This document shows, in pieces, positions 19,393 through 29,358 of a stretch of DNA of 64,000 nt. The notes below the pieces were generated by a model, which saw only the letters and a program-made list of their open reading frames with translations, did not search any database and had not been told where the DNA came from. Numbering within the stretch: position 1 is the first letter of the stretch; each line of letters begins with the position of its first letter. The translations under genes were made by a program, and so were the position numbers. Origin of the DNA: Selaginella moellendorffii (Eukaryota; Streptophyta; Lycopodiopsida; Selaginellales; Selaginellaceae); assembly GCF_000143415.4 (NCBI RefSeq), contig NW_003314341.1, positions 850,682 through 914,681 of the forward strand, read 5' to 3'.

Positions 19393-21291
19393 ATGGCCTT
19401 CAGGGTTGGGGAAAAGGTTTACATTTTGAATGGTGGGAAGAGAGTTGCAAAAGGGACCCTTGTGTCTATGGATCGGAACTTTGTTATACACTGTCAAAGG
19501 CTTGGGGAAGGCAATGCTGCTGTATCAATAGAGACTGTCTTCGATGGGAATGTGGTCGCTATTGAACAAGGAGAGATGGTCGTCGGGGTAAATGTTGTTG
19601 TTGCCTTGAAAAATCTGCAGAAGAAAGCAGATGTTGGGGACAGCGCAAGTGCGACGCATGTTCCCTCCGTGGATCTTAAGAACCGTGCTACATGGATTCA
19701 GGCAAAGGTGTTTCTAAACAACCCCGAGGGGGAGGTGGTAGCTGAGGGCTTAGCCACAGTTGTCGATCCAAGAGATGTGGTTGCTAATCAAGAATTGGGT
19801 TGGGATGATATTGGAGTTGCGATTTTAGAGGTTGTTGACACAGAAGAAAATAGTCTGACTATTGGAAGTATTGTGCGGTGGAAATTGAGGCATTTAGTGT
19901 TTGACAATGTGAAGGATTCACAATCAAACACCACTACAATTGATGACAGAACATCTCTTCATGGGAAAAGAAAGTACACCTTCCTAAAGCGCAGCCAAAG
20001 GGATCTGAGCAACGAACCGAAAAGGCAGAAAATGGCGATGGAGGTTCGAATGGTCTCGACAGTTGCTTGTTGCAAAAGGAGGTGCTGTCAACATGCTGAT
20101 TGGGATGCTATTGAAGAGGAAAGAGCAAGATACAAGACATTGTCCTGGAAGGCAGCTCGCAATTTTGTGTATGAGGCATTACGGTCATCTGTTGATGCTT
20201 CAGAACATCAGGTGGAGGGCATGGTCTTCCAGAGGGGTTTGGTCTGCATAAAGGCATGGAGAATCATTTATGAAGTCCCTCGAAGCACATTCTACAGAAT
20301 CAAAACTGAGTTCGAGGAACAAAAGGTTCAACAGGCAGTCCATGGGAACGACGGTACGCACAAAACCAGGGGTCATGTTGTATATGGAGAGGCAATCTTC
20401 AAAAGGTTTGTCGAGACATGTAGCGAGCAGCAACCACATAAAACCCGCCTCTTGGAAGATGGAACACAAGACACCCAACGAGTTCTCCCTTCCATGTATA
20501 CCAAGGGGGCCATATTGGAATATGTGAATCGGGAACTCCAGAGTAATGGCTACAGGAAGTTGAGCCAATCTAGATTTAGTAGATTGTGGAGCAACAGGTT
20601 CAGGGATGTGAGTATAGGAAAGTACTCCAACTTTTCAAAGTGTGACGAGTGCACTGCTATCAAAATGGCTTTGTCGAAGAATTCTTGCAGCGCTCAAGAG
20701 CGAGAGATGTTGGTTAGAAGGCGGCTCGACCACAACATTGAGCAGAGAAGCTGCAGGACTGCATATTATCATAACAGGATTCTCTCCATGGAGAGACCTG
20801 ACTCTTACCTCTGCATCATCCATGACAAAATAGACCAGAAAAAGACGTGTTTACCTCGACTCAATCCTGCCCCCAAGGCAATCTCTTCATCCATGCAGCT
20901 GCCTGTGTCTCTGTTTGGCATAATCGCTCATGGGCATGGTGCCCAGAACTATGGGAACTTCTTTGTACCTCTATGGGGTGGCGGGGGTGCAAACATGATG
21001 ATTGCGTCCCTAGCAAAACACTTAAGGTCTCTACAAAGTGCGCAGACTGAGCTGAACGGCCAACCCTTGCATAAGGCCCTTGTCGATCGAACCCCATACA
21101 AGGTTCAGCTGGAGGAGGAGCAAAGGCTTGCAGTATCGCGTGGGGCCTCATGCCATCCCAGTGAATATGTTGGCCGTCAGATTGTAGGGTTATCACGTGA
21201 GGCCTCATGCCATTCCGACGAGGCTGGTCACCCAGTGAATGCACAGTCTCATCCAAATGAAGCAGAATCTCAAGGAAGTTCTTGCGGCTGA
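19393..21291 (+). CDS. Transposase-like protein, N-terminal part (ends at in-frame TGA)
   Basis: The frame begins MAFRVGEKVYILNGG right after a splice acceptor. Residues 1-75 and about 95-170 are two beta-rich repeats (VAKGTLVSMDRN, VVAEGLATVVDP) that resemble domains found in plant En/Spm-associated proteins. Residues about 205-290 include a Cys-rich patch (CCKRRCC). From residue 400 comes the core: YSNFSKCDECTAIKMAL, then YLCIIHDKID, where the Asp at base 20824 is a candidate first catalytic Asp of an RNase H-like fold. I link this core to the multi-copy family annotated DUF7869. The frame stops at TGA 21289-21291, after two exonic palindromes. The protein would bind and cut transposon ends if it is the transposase, which is an inference. 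Confidence 0.62.
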   Translation: MAFRVGEKVYILNGGKRVAKGTLVSMDRNFVIHCQRLGEGNAAVSIETVFDGNVVAIEQGEMVVGVNVVVALKNLQKKADVGDSASATHVPSVDLKNRATWIQAKVFLNNPEGEVVAEGLATVVDPRDVVANQELGWDDIGVAILEVVDTEENSLTIGSIVRWKLRHLVFDNVKDSQSNTTTIDDRTSLHGKRKYTFLKRSQRDLSNEPKRQKMAMEVRMVSTVACCKRRCCQHADWDAIEEERARYKTLSWKAARNFVYEALRSSVDASEHQVEGMVFQRGLVCIKAWRIIYEVPRSTFYRIKTEFEEQKVQQAVHGNDGTHKTRGHVVYGEAIFKRFVETCSEQQPHKTRLLEDGTQDTQRVLPSMYTKGAILEYVNRELQSNGYRKLSQSRFSRLWSNRFRDVSIGKYSNFSKCDECTAIKMALSKNSCSAQEREMLVRRRLDHNIEQRSCRTAYYHNRILSMERPDSYLCIIHDKIDQKKTCLPRLNPAPKAISSSMQLPVSLFGIIAHGHGAQNYGNFFVPLWGGGGANMMIASLAKHLRSLQSAQTELNGQPLHKALVDRTPYKVQLEEEQRLAVSRGASCHPSEYVGRQIVGLSREASCHSDEAGHPVNAQSHPNEAESQGSSCG

Positions 21292-22461
21292 TGTGGCCTT
21301 CCACCCCATTTTCTGCTCCAAACAGACAATGCTGGCAGTGAGAACAAAAACATGTACGTCTTCACGTACTTGGCGATGCTTGTTGCCAAAGGCATATTTG
21401 AAACGGTTACACTTGGCTTTCTCATGGTTGGGCACACTCATGAAGACGTCGATGCCATGTTCAGTCACCTGGCAAAGTCCCTCCGGCGATCCAATGTCCT
21501 CACCCTCCCACAACTCTACGATGAATTCCAAAATTGCATCAAAGGCACTGTTGAAGCTGCACTTGTGACAGAGGTTCCAGACTTTAAGGGGTTTGTAAGA
21601 GGCTACATCAGGGACGGATCCCAAATGCTGATTGGCCACTCCAAGCCTCTTCAGTTTCATTTCAGCATGCGTGACGGTGCTCTAGTGATGAGGTACAAGA
21701 TGAGAGAATGGGACACACTGTGGCTGCCAGTGGACGGCATTGAACTCTTCAAGAGAGATCCCATAACTGGGGAACCTATGATTCCTCAGGGTTCCCCACG
21801 GCCGATGCACCCGGATGGACTCAAAGACCAGGAAAGTATAGTGGCCGGGATTAGACAGCATATTGCCTTCTGGAAGAGGGGGTTGGTGTTTGGTGGAGAA
21901 TCCTATTTTAAGAGGTGCAAGCCTTTGCTCGAATACTGGGAGAATATTATATCTGCTATCCAAAATGGGCCGGTTGTATATGAAGAATTGGAAGAGTCCT
22001 TTTGGCCAGAACCCAGAGCACCAGATAGTAGCGGAACAATGTCCTCTGGAAATGCAGTGACAGATAACGATGTTGAGGATCACTATTGTGGGCCAAGGAA
22101 CAAGAAGCCGGATTCAGCATTCAATCCAGTACAGGTCTGCAAAGGAATGGTCGTGCTTGTCAGACCCAGTAATAAAAAACAAATGATATGGGTGGGGCGC
22201 TGCATCACTGATGTAGAGGAGGATGCGGAAACTAACTCCTTCAATGTAACTGTGGAGTGGTTCAAGGCAAGTTCCGGATATACGAAGGATTGCCTAGAAA
22301 AGAGATGGGTGCTGAATCCAAGGGATCCCAGCATGAGCATATCGGTGGATAATGTTGTGCATGGTTGGATGCGGAAGCAGAGTGCCACCATCACCTTGCC
22401 AGACCATGCAAGAGATGCAGCAAGAGCATTCATAACCCGGGTTCAAGGTGAGATTCATTAA
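21292..22461 (+). CDS. Transposase-like protein, C-terminal part, same frame after TGA
   Basis: The frame continues unshifted from the previous entry. It opens with LPPHFLLQTDNAGSENKN (Asp at 21325, candidate second catalytic Asp), then YVFTYLAMLVAKGIF and FLMVGHTHEDVDAMFSHLAK (Glu at 21442, candidate third acidic residue). The last 120 residues (GMVVLVRPSNKKQMIWVGRC...VTVEWFK) look like a small beta domain. The LPP block starts only three codons after the TGA, so one protein is split by a nonsense codon or by an intron I cannot place. The stop is TAA at 22459-22461. The first ATG of this half is 21352, but translation from there would lose the second Asp. Confidence 0.6.
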   Translation, partial: CGLPPHFLLQTDNAGSENKNMYVFTYLAMLVAKGIFETVTLGFLMVGHTHEDVDAMFSHLAKSLRRSNVLTLPQLYDEFQNCIKGTVEAALVTEVPDFKGFVRGYIRDGSQMLIGHSKPLQFHFSMRDGALVMRYKMREWDTLWLPVDGIELFKRDPITGEPMIPQGSPRPMHPDGLKDQESIVAGIRQHIAFWKRGLVFGGESYFKRCKPLLEYWENIISAIQNGPVVYEELEESFWPEPRAPDSSGTMSSGNAVTDNDVEDHYCGPRNKKPDSAFNPVQVCKGMVVLVRPSNKKQMIWVGRCITDVEEDAETNSFNVTVEWFKASSGYTKDCLEKRWVLNPRDPSMSISVDNVVHGWMRKQSATITLPDHARDAARAFITRVQGEIH

Positions 22462-23230
22462 TATTCCTTTACTAAGTTTCTAATGTATTTTATTTCAAGG
22501 TGAACAATCCGAATCTGAATTAGAGGAGGCGTGATGGCATGGCGTGATGGCGTGAGGCGTGACACCAAAAAGGAGGTGTCCACTAGCACTTAGGCTTATA
22601 ATGGCGTGTGCCCTCATGCCATTTACTTGATCACCAAATACCTTTTTCCCTTTGCACTAGTATATCTTAATACCGGTCTGAGAAATAGAATGGCATGTGC
22701 CCTCAGGCCTTTTACTAAATCACCTTTGAAAGAAATGCAAGCCTCTATGTCGTAAAAAAAAAGGTACTAGAGAAATTCCTTAATAATATGAATGTTATTT
22801 AGTTTCATGAAAATACACTAAGGGTCAAATGAGTTAAATGACTTCTCCAGACTAGCAATGCCTCTTGCTACACCTTCACAATTAGATTCGTTAGAAAAAG
22901 ATAACATTGAATAATATCTAAATGTTCTCACCATTAAGTTATATGTCTGGCTAATAGGAATGACGTTCATCTTGGAAAGCTCACCACACGCTCAATGAAC
23001 AAACAAATAGTGTGTGCGCGCATGCCATCGCTCTTCTTTAGCTTCAGATTCGGCTTGTTCACCTTGACAATGAGATTTATTATACAACCAGATGGACTCA
23101 GTCTGGACACAAAGTCACCGCGCTAGTCACCATGCCCCAGATATGTCTAGCCCCTGGACAAAAAACATATAATTTCACGTCATTTTCAAATACTTGAAAA
23201 TTTGTACCTAGTCCCATTTTACTGAATAAA
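22462..23230. other. Right subterminal region of the transposon
   Basis: Non-coding. It holds palindromes at 22601 and 22690, degenerate halves near 22541 and 23011, and near the end a second TIR-like start (TCCCATTTTACTGAATAAA at 23214) just inside the true TIR. These would suit transposase-binding sites. No other gene is seen. Confidence 0.55.
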
Positions 23231-23254
23231 TCCCACTTTAACGAAATAGAGCTT
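23231..23254 (-). repeat. Right terminal inverted repeat of the transposon
   Basis: TCCCACTTTAACGAAATAGA followed by GCTT, an exact reverse complement of 10793-10816. It is followed by the target duplication AGAA (23255-23258). Confidence 0.92.
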
Positions 23255-24054
23255 AGAACGACAAGCAAGGTAACTTGGTGAAGTGTTCAAGAGCCGGCTT
23301 TAGTTCCCCCGGGAGATCAACTGGCCAATGCTCCCAGTCCAAGTGTGGGTGGCACTACCTACTTGGATACCAGACGTGGCTCAAGGGAACCTCGCTCTAA
23401 GGCCATGTCTAGAGCACCCAAAGGCGGAAGGTGGGGAGAGTACCTATGAGGCTTGTGTAAGGCCACGGTGTTCCGAAGTAAAGACCCAGACTATGGAAAG
23501 GAAGAGGAGTAGTCCTCTGGTGTAATGACCAAGGATACAGTCATGTGGTGAGGAAGTCCCAGAGGACCATGGGACTTAGTGGTCAGGCCTATGGGCCTTG
23601 ATCCAGTGGCAATGTTAGCAAACACGGCCAAGGACAGAAAGGGACTTGGTGGGGATCAAAAAGGAGATATTGGGGAAGGCTATTCACCATGTTTGCGGGC
23701 ATCCTAAGGATGTTAAGGAGTGGATCTGGGATGACCACTCATGGACGAATGGCCCAGTCTTAGAGAGACGGGATTGCAATGCAGGTGGTGTTGGACCACC
23801 GATGTGACCAAGGTGATTGGGCATAGCCTAGCATAACGGGCTGGTATGTTGGTGGTGCCTTGGGGTGTCAGTCATGGGATCGGACACGTGGAGCACTTGG
23901 ACCAAGTGCAAAGGTTGAGTGGCGGGGATGCCATTCTCAGGGCTAGCAAACCCAAGTCCAAATAGGACTTATGGAGGTTGTGAGTGAGACTCCTCGAAGT
24001 GGTCGGAGGTGTGGTTAAATGACTAAAGTAGAATGGAAAAATTAGTCGCTTACA
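23255..24054 (+). repeat. LTR-B copy b, right part
   Basis: It continues the LTR broken at 10792, with ACGACAAGCAAGGTAACTTGG and AAGTGTTCAAGAGCCGGC, and ends AGTCGCTTACA at 24054. The next bases, TTAGCATCAAACAC, are a mutated primer-binding site (compare TTGGTATCA). Left plus right parts give about 1.48 kb, in the range of the other LTR-B copies. Confidence 0.85.
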
Positions 24055-25754
24055 TTAGCATCAAACACATTAGTGTTCCTTGGCTAGCTTTGCCATTTGG
24101 ATTCCTTCCATTAAATTCCATGGCCCAAACTTGGCCACTAGTCCTTTGCTCCTACCCTTGTTTGTTGCACCTAGCAACATAGGATCGCTACCTCCATTTT
24201 CGAGGTATCCTTTCGGTTCTATATCAAAGACTCTCCTTTGCCAAGTCCGGAGGGTGTTCACCCCTAATACATCTCTTTATCATCTTTTGCTATGGGCTCT
24301 ATCCATAGCCTAACTTTGTGACCCTCCTCTGGGTCTCTTATAAAAACTACTTTCCTCGGATTCATTATGACATATCTCATTTCCCTAAGGTGTACTTCTC
24401 ACTTGGTCACCTTGACCAAGCCACACCATCATTAATAGTTCCAATCAACACTTTGAACTTTGGAACTTTATCCCAAGGACCTTGTCTTCGTTTTGGCCAT
24501 AAGATCACTTAGTGATCTAATCTTGGCACCTTAACAGGTTTGCCAATAGATACTAGGTCTTTCAGACCTTTAAATTGTTCATTAAGACCCCGGGGCCATC
24601 CCCCACACTTGGCGGTGCACCCAAGCCAGCCCTTCCGGCCAAGGGTCCATAGCAACCGAGACTGGGTGTCCCCATCTAATTCACGACGTCTTTGGTGCCT
24701 TTCGCACCAAAGTGTTCAAGTTAGATATGCTGAGCCACACTAAGCAATCTAACCATGCATCACGACTGCGAGGCATCCCTCGCTTGGCGGTGTGCCCAAA
24801 CCAGTCTCCTCACTGAGAGTCCATGACCACCGAAATATGAGTGTCCTCATATTCCAAACCATCACCACACCCTAGTGATTTGGGACTCGAACCCAAGCAC
24901 TAGAGGGTCGAGACTCAAACCCAACCTCTATATATGCATCTACGGACGGTATCACACAGGATGCCTAGCGTGACTCCCCACGCCAGTGCACTAACTTATA
25001 CTTAAAACGCACTATAGATCACAGCTTAGGAATGTAGTTCCTTCGCATTGCCAAATCCTCTCACTTGACCTGTCTGTGATCATGCATGGACTCCTCCATG
25101 CTTGGCCTCCTGGGCCACCCCTTTGAAGTTGGCTCCTTAAATTAGGGTATTCGTTCCCCTCCACTTGCCAATCTCACTTAGCAAGTCATTCAGCCACCAT
25201 AACATGGTTCATGCATAAGCGTGAAAGCCCTTAACCATCGACTTTCGTTCAAAGCTCTCTCTTTGAACACTCGGAAACTATTTCCCCAATCTTGATAGCC
25301 TTGCCTCATGGCAAGCTTCAAGACCACGCTTCTGCTGCGCCACTCTAATTTCGCGTGTTCTATAAAGCATTTACAATTGGCTAACTAGGTACTTATCTAC
25401 CTAGGGGAACGTTCAAGGAACTCTGTTCCTTAGCTTGCTAAGGTCTCTCCTTTCACAAGATTTCCAATTACCATATAGTCTAACATAGGCAATCTCATGC
25501 TTTAGACTCTCCATGGCATCCCGGTCGCTAGTAACAACATGCTTGAGCACTAACTTGATTCTCCACTCCCAACTAGCATAACCACCCTTGGTCATGCCTG
25601 TCAATTCCTATGGTTCGGTTTTATCCCTACATTACTTGCCTTTTGGCATTATACATTTCCTTTGGTTATTCTCTTCCAGACTAGAAAGATAGCTTTGCAC
25701 TTTCTACCATGCCTTGGCAAGTATTCATAGGGATGAATCTACCCGACAGGCTAG
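24055..25754. other. Non-coding retroelement remains
   Basis: There is no coding frame I can support. 24590-24960 is a diverged inverted relative of the LTR-A segment around 4130-4350: on the minus strand it shows TTGGGTTCGAGTCCCAAATC and TTGGGTTTGAGTCTCGACCC, the two tRNA-like B boxes, and the GGCACACCGCCAAG block. The rest is internal sequence of LTR-B type. Confidence 0.6.
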
Positions 25755-26996
25755 TGTAAGTGACTAAATTTTCTATTCTACTATCGTCACTTAACCACAC
25801 CTCTGACCCCTTGGAGGAGTCTCATTCACAACCTCCTTAAGTCCAATCCAGGACTTGGGACTTGCTAGTCCTGAGAATGGCATCCATGCCACTCCTCCCT
25901 TGCACTTGGTCCAAGTGCTCCACGTGTCCAGTCCCAAGACCGACACCCAAAGGTACCACTGACATATTGGCCCGTTACACTAAGGCCATGCCCATTCACC
26001 TTTGCCGGACTAGTGGTCCAATACCACTTGCATCACAATCCTGTCTCTCCAAGACTAGGTTGTCCGTCCATGAGCGGTCATCCCAGATCCACTCCTTAGC
26101 ATCCTTAGGATGCCTATAGACATAAGGAATAGCTTTCCCCAACATCCCTTTGTCAATTCCTGCCAAGTCCCTTTTCCGTCCATGGCCATGTTCACCAACA
26201 CTGCCACTAGATCAAGGCCCGCAGGCCCAGCCACTAAGTCCCATTGTCCTCTAGGACTTCATCACCATGTGACCATATCCATAGTCACTACACTAGAGGA
26301 CTACTCCTCCTCCTTTCCCCCATTTGGGACTTCGGGACAACATTTCAGCAAACGCTTTGGGCTTTCACCCTCTCAGACTTGAACTCGGACTCAGACTCGG
26401 ACTTAGCCTCGGCCTCGGTCTCGGTCCTGATCTCGGTCTCGGTCTCGGTCTCACTCTCGGTCTCGGTCTCGGTCTCGATCTCGGTCTCGGTCCCGGTCTC
26501 GGTCTCGGTCCCGGTCTCGGTCTCGACCTCGGACTCCATCTTGGTCCATCTCGGACTCCATCTCGGACTCCATTTCAGGTCCATCTCGGACTCCATCTCG
26601 GATCCATCTTGAACTCCATCTCGGGTCCATCTCGGACTCCATCTCAGTCCATCTCGGACTCCATCTCGGACTCCACTTCGGACTTCAACTCGGGTCCATC
26701 TCGGACTCCATCTCGGACTCCACCTCGGACTCCAACTCGGGTCCATCTCAGACTCCATCTCGGACACTTTCATGTATCATGTGTTAGTCCTTTTGGGTCC
26801 CTTTTTGGAGCCTCATTTATTGCTTGCTTCATGCTTGTTCCTTGAGCACTCTGTTGGGAGTTCCACTGCCGCTCTCAACCTTTCAAGTCGGAGCCTTTTA
26901 GTCCAAACATATTACGTTCGTTTGGCTTTTTCTTTGGCCACTACCACGTGGCACCCTTTCGGCTCCACTTTGGGGCTTTGGGATTTGTGTCTCACA
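25755..26996 (-). repeat. LTR-B copy c (minus strand, internally deleted)
   Basis: On the minus strand it runs from TGTGAGACACAAATCCC to AGTCACTTACA. It contains the hexamer array (26380-26765). Compared with copies a and g it lacks the segment between the GGGACAACATTTC block and AACGCTTTGGGC, about 0.4 kb, so it is a deletion form. It pairs with the partial LTR at 28686. Confidence 0.8.
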
Positions 26997-28685
26997 GCTA
27001 GGGAGTGCTTACTCAATCCGGGTTTGCTCACCTTGTAATCCCACACTCTGGGATCACCGTTGCTACTTATGGGCCGTTATATGCCCATCACTAGCCTTGC
27101 CAAAATCCCTTTTTAGCTTTGTCCAATTTGGGTAGACGGACTTCTCCCGTCTCCACAACCTTGGACATTTGGATAGCACATCCTATCCTTTATTCACTAG
27201 GGACTTTGTCCCTAAGGCAATATCTATTGCCCTCATGACACCAAATACCCCCTTTTGGTGTTCTGGAGTGTTTAGGTGTCCCAATAATGACCTCTCTGAC
27301 AATGAGCATTCCCTTTTCGACATTGACTTACTATGTCGCAACATAAGCAATTTATCCCCCATAAGGGTATATCGAACTTCCTTATCCCAATAAGAAGTCT
27401 TAGGTAGTTCCCTTCTACCAGTTTACGAATTATTTTGCACCTTTTGCTTAGTTGCCTCCTAGTTGTCAAGTCCTACAACTCATTGTTGGTGCTTCCACAC
27501 CTCCATCATTATTTGGGTCACCACACTCTAACCACATGCCTTCTAGCTTAGGCTATGTTATTACCATTTCCATTCCTTTGGAAGGGGTTCTCATGAACCC
27601 GCCCACTTGACCTCAAAGCAGCATGCTTTGGCACTTTCGGTGTCTCCACACCATCTGCTCCACGAGCCTACCTTTATGACACTTCTTACTTGTGCCTAAG
27701 TATTTTTGCCAAGACTAATATGGTTGTCTCTTATGCCAATTATCCATTGCACTGCACCATAGAGTTCACGCACAACTTTGTGTCAAAGTTGTTTTCTTCC
27801 GGGAAACTCTTTCCCACGACTTTAGCATGGCACCTTTTGCCATCAATAAGATACACACTGCTCTCATGCTTGGATCTTAAGATCCTCCCCATCCTTCGTG
27901 GGGCACCACACACCTTAGTCCAAATGCCTTCCTCAAGTCCTTAGGATTTTTCTTTGACTCTATTGGAGTCATTCAAATTTTTGGACTTTGTTAATCCGAC
28001 GACCCATGAGGTCCTACTTTTGAGGTGCTAGCTCATTGGAATACAACTCTTTGTATTCATGTCCTACTCACAAAGACCATCTTTTGCAAGTGTTACTCCG
28101 ACACTTGATTTGTTCTCTAGGGGCAAATTTTTGCCCCTTATGACCACTTGTCCATGTGATGAGAATACCAACTCATCCTCTAAGTACACCCCCAACTCCT
28201 TGGGTTGTTCCAGCATTTATTAGAAGTAGCCCCGGCTACCATTTCAAGGACTTGTATCTTCTTCCGTATTTGACCTCCCTCGGTCATCAATTCTGGTCTC
28301 AAGTTGCCTCCACTATATGAGGGTAATCTTGTGACTCCTTTATTGTTTTGGAGTCTGCATCTTTCCCATGATCCCAACTATAGTTGTTCACCACAACTAC
28401 ATTAGCCTGTTTGTTGCATCAAATGCTCATCTGGATCACATCCTCAACTCTCTGAGGAAACCCTCATACTATTCCCAAGATCCCAAAGTCGTTCCCTTAC
28501 TGGCTCTTTTCCATCCACCACATCGTGCACAAGTTCACGCATGAACTCGAGTAGAGAGCTATGTCCTCTCGACATGCTACTCCTCGAGGATAGGTCCATA
28601 CCTAGGACTTTCCAATTCCAATACAAGTGGTGATATACTTGGCCACTAATAAGAGTCGGACTAAGGAATAACTCCAATACCAAAT
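26997..28685 (-). mobile_element. Short non-coding internal region of a non-autonomous LTR-B element
   Basis: About 1.7 kb lies between two minus-strand LTRs (25755-26996 and 28686-29358). Next to the right LTR the minus strand reads ATTTGGTATTGGAG, a primer-binding site. No gag or pol similarity or long frame exists, so the element must have used enzymes of another element. This size and lack of genes fit a LARD/TRIM-type element. Confidence 0.65.
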
Positions 28686-29358
28686 TGTAAGCGACCAATT
28701 TTTTCCATTCTATTTTAGTCACTTAACCGCACCTTCAACCATTTGGAGGAGTCTCATTCACAACTTCCATAAGTCCCACTCAGGACTTGGGGCTTGCTAG
28801 CCCCGAGAATGGCATCCATGCCACTCAACCTTTGCACTTGGTCCAAGTGCTCCACGTGTCCGGTCCCATGACCGACACCCCAAGGCACCACCAACATACC
28901 AGCCTATTACGCTAGGTCATGCTCAATCACTTTAGTCACATCGGTGGTCCAACACCATCTGCATTGCAATCCTGTCTCTCCAAGACTGGGCCATCCATCC
29001 ATGAGTGGTCATCCCAAATCCACTCTTTAGCATCCTTAGAACACCCGTAGACATGGGGAATAGCTTTCCCCAATATCTCCTTTCTGGTCCCCACCAAGTC
29101 CCTTTTTGTCCTTGGCCATGTTCGCCCATACTACCACTGGATCAAGGCCCATGGGCCCGACCACTAAGTCCCACTATCCTCTAGGACTTCCTCACTGTGT
29201 GACTGTGTCCTTGGTCACCACACCAGAGGGCTACTCCTCTTCCTTTCCACAGTCTGGGACTTTGGGACAACATTTCGGAACACTATTGCCCTACGTGGGC
29301 CTCATGGGTACTCTCCCCACCTTCCGCCTTTAAGTGCTCTAGCCATTGAGCCATGCCA
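28686..29358 (-). repeat. LTR-B copy d (partial, minus strand)
   Basis: It begins (plus strand) TGTAAGCGACCAATTTTTTCC, like copies a and g, and follows them to the GTGCTCTAGCCAT block. After a small deletion and the GAGCCATGCCAGGT stretch the similarity ends near 29358. The rest of the LTR is missing, replaced by the sequence that leads into the CR-type gene fragment. Confidence 0.75.

Larger units (their letters stand above)
11179..23029. repeat. Family of about 20 dispersed 22-bp palindromes confined to the transposon
   Basis: The consensus arms are ATGGCRTGNG and CNCAYGCCAT around a GC or GATC-like centre. Clear copies start at 11179, 12256, 12331 (perfect palindrome), 13527, 13718, 13859, 15358, 16632, 16692, 16769, 17585, 18515, 19130, 19228, 19298, 21135, 21192, 22601 and 22690. 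Halves or weak copies lie near 10900, 17510, 18445, 19105, 22541 and 23011. They occur in introns, exons and between genes, on no fixed spacing. I saw none outside 10793-23254. Substitutions in one arm are often not matched in the other, so copies drift. Confidence 0.88.
10793..23254. mobile_element. 12,462-bp DNA transposon with 24-bp TIRs and AGAA target duplication
   Basis: The first 24 bases (AAGCTCTATTTCGTTAAAGT then GGGA) are the exact reverse complement of the last 24 (23231-23254). AGAA stands directly outside both ends (10789-10792 and 23255-23258). Outside these, the two halves of an LTR-B join correctly. Inside are a minus-strand multi-exon gene or genes (11235-17202), a plus-strand transposase-like gene (19393-22461), and about 20 copies of a 22-bp palindrome. 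A 242-bp relative at 40802-41043 has the same ends and a different 4-bp duplication. A 4-bp duplication is known for Sola, Ginger and some Academ elements, but I recognise no match of the termini to a named superfamily. Confidence 0.9.

Noticed and set aside
11179-22711. CRISPR-like array from the repeated palindromes
   Set aside because: Spacing ranges from tens to thousands of bases, copies vary, there are no cas genes, and the DNA is eukaryotic with introns.
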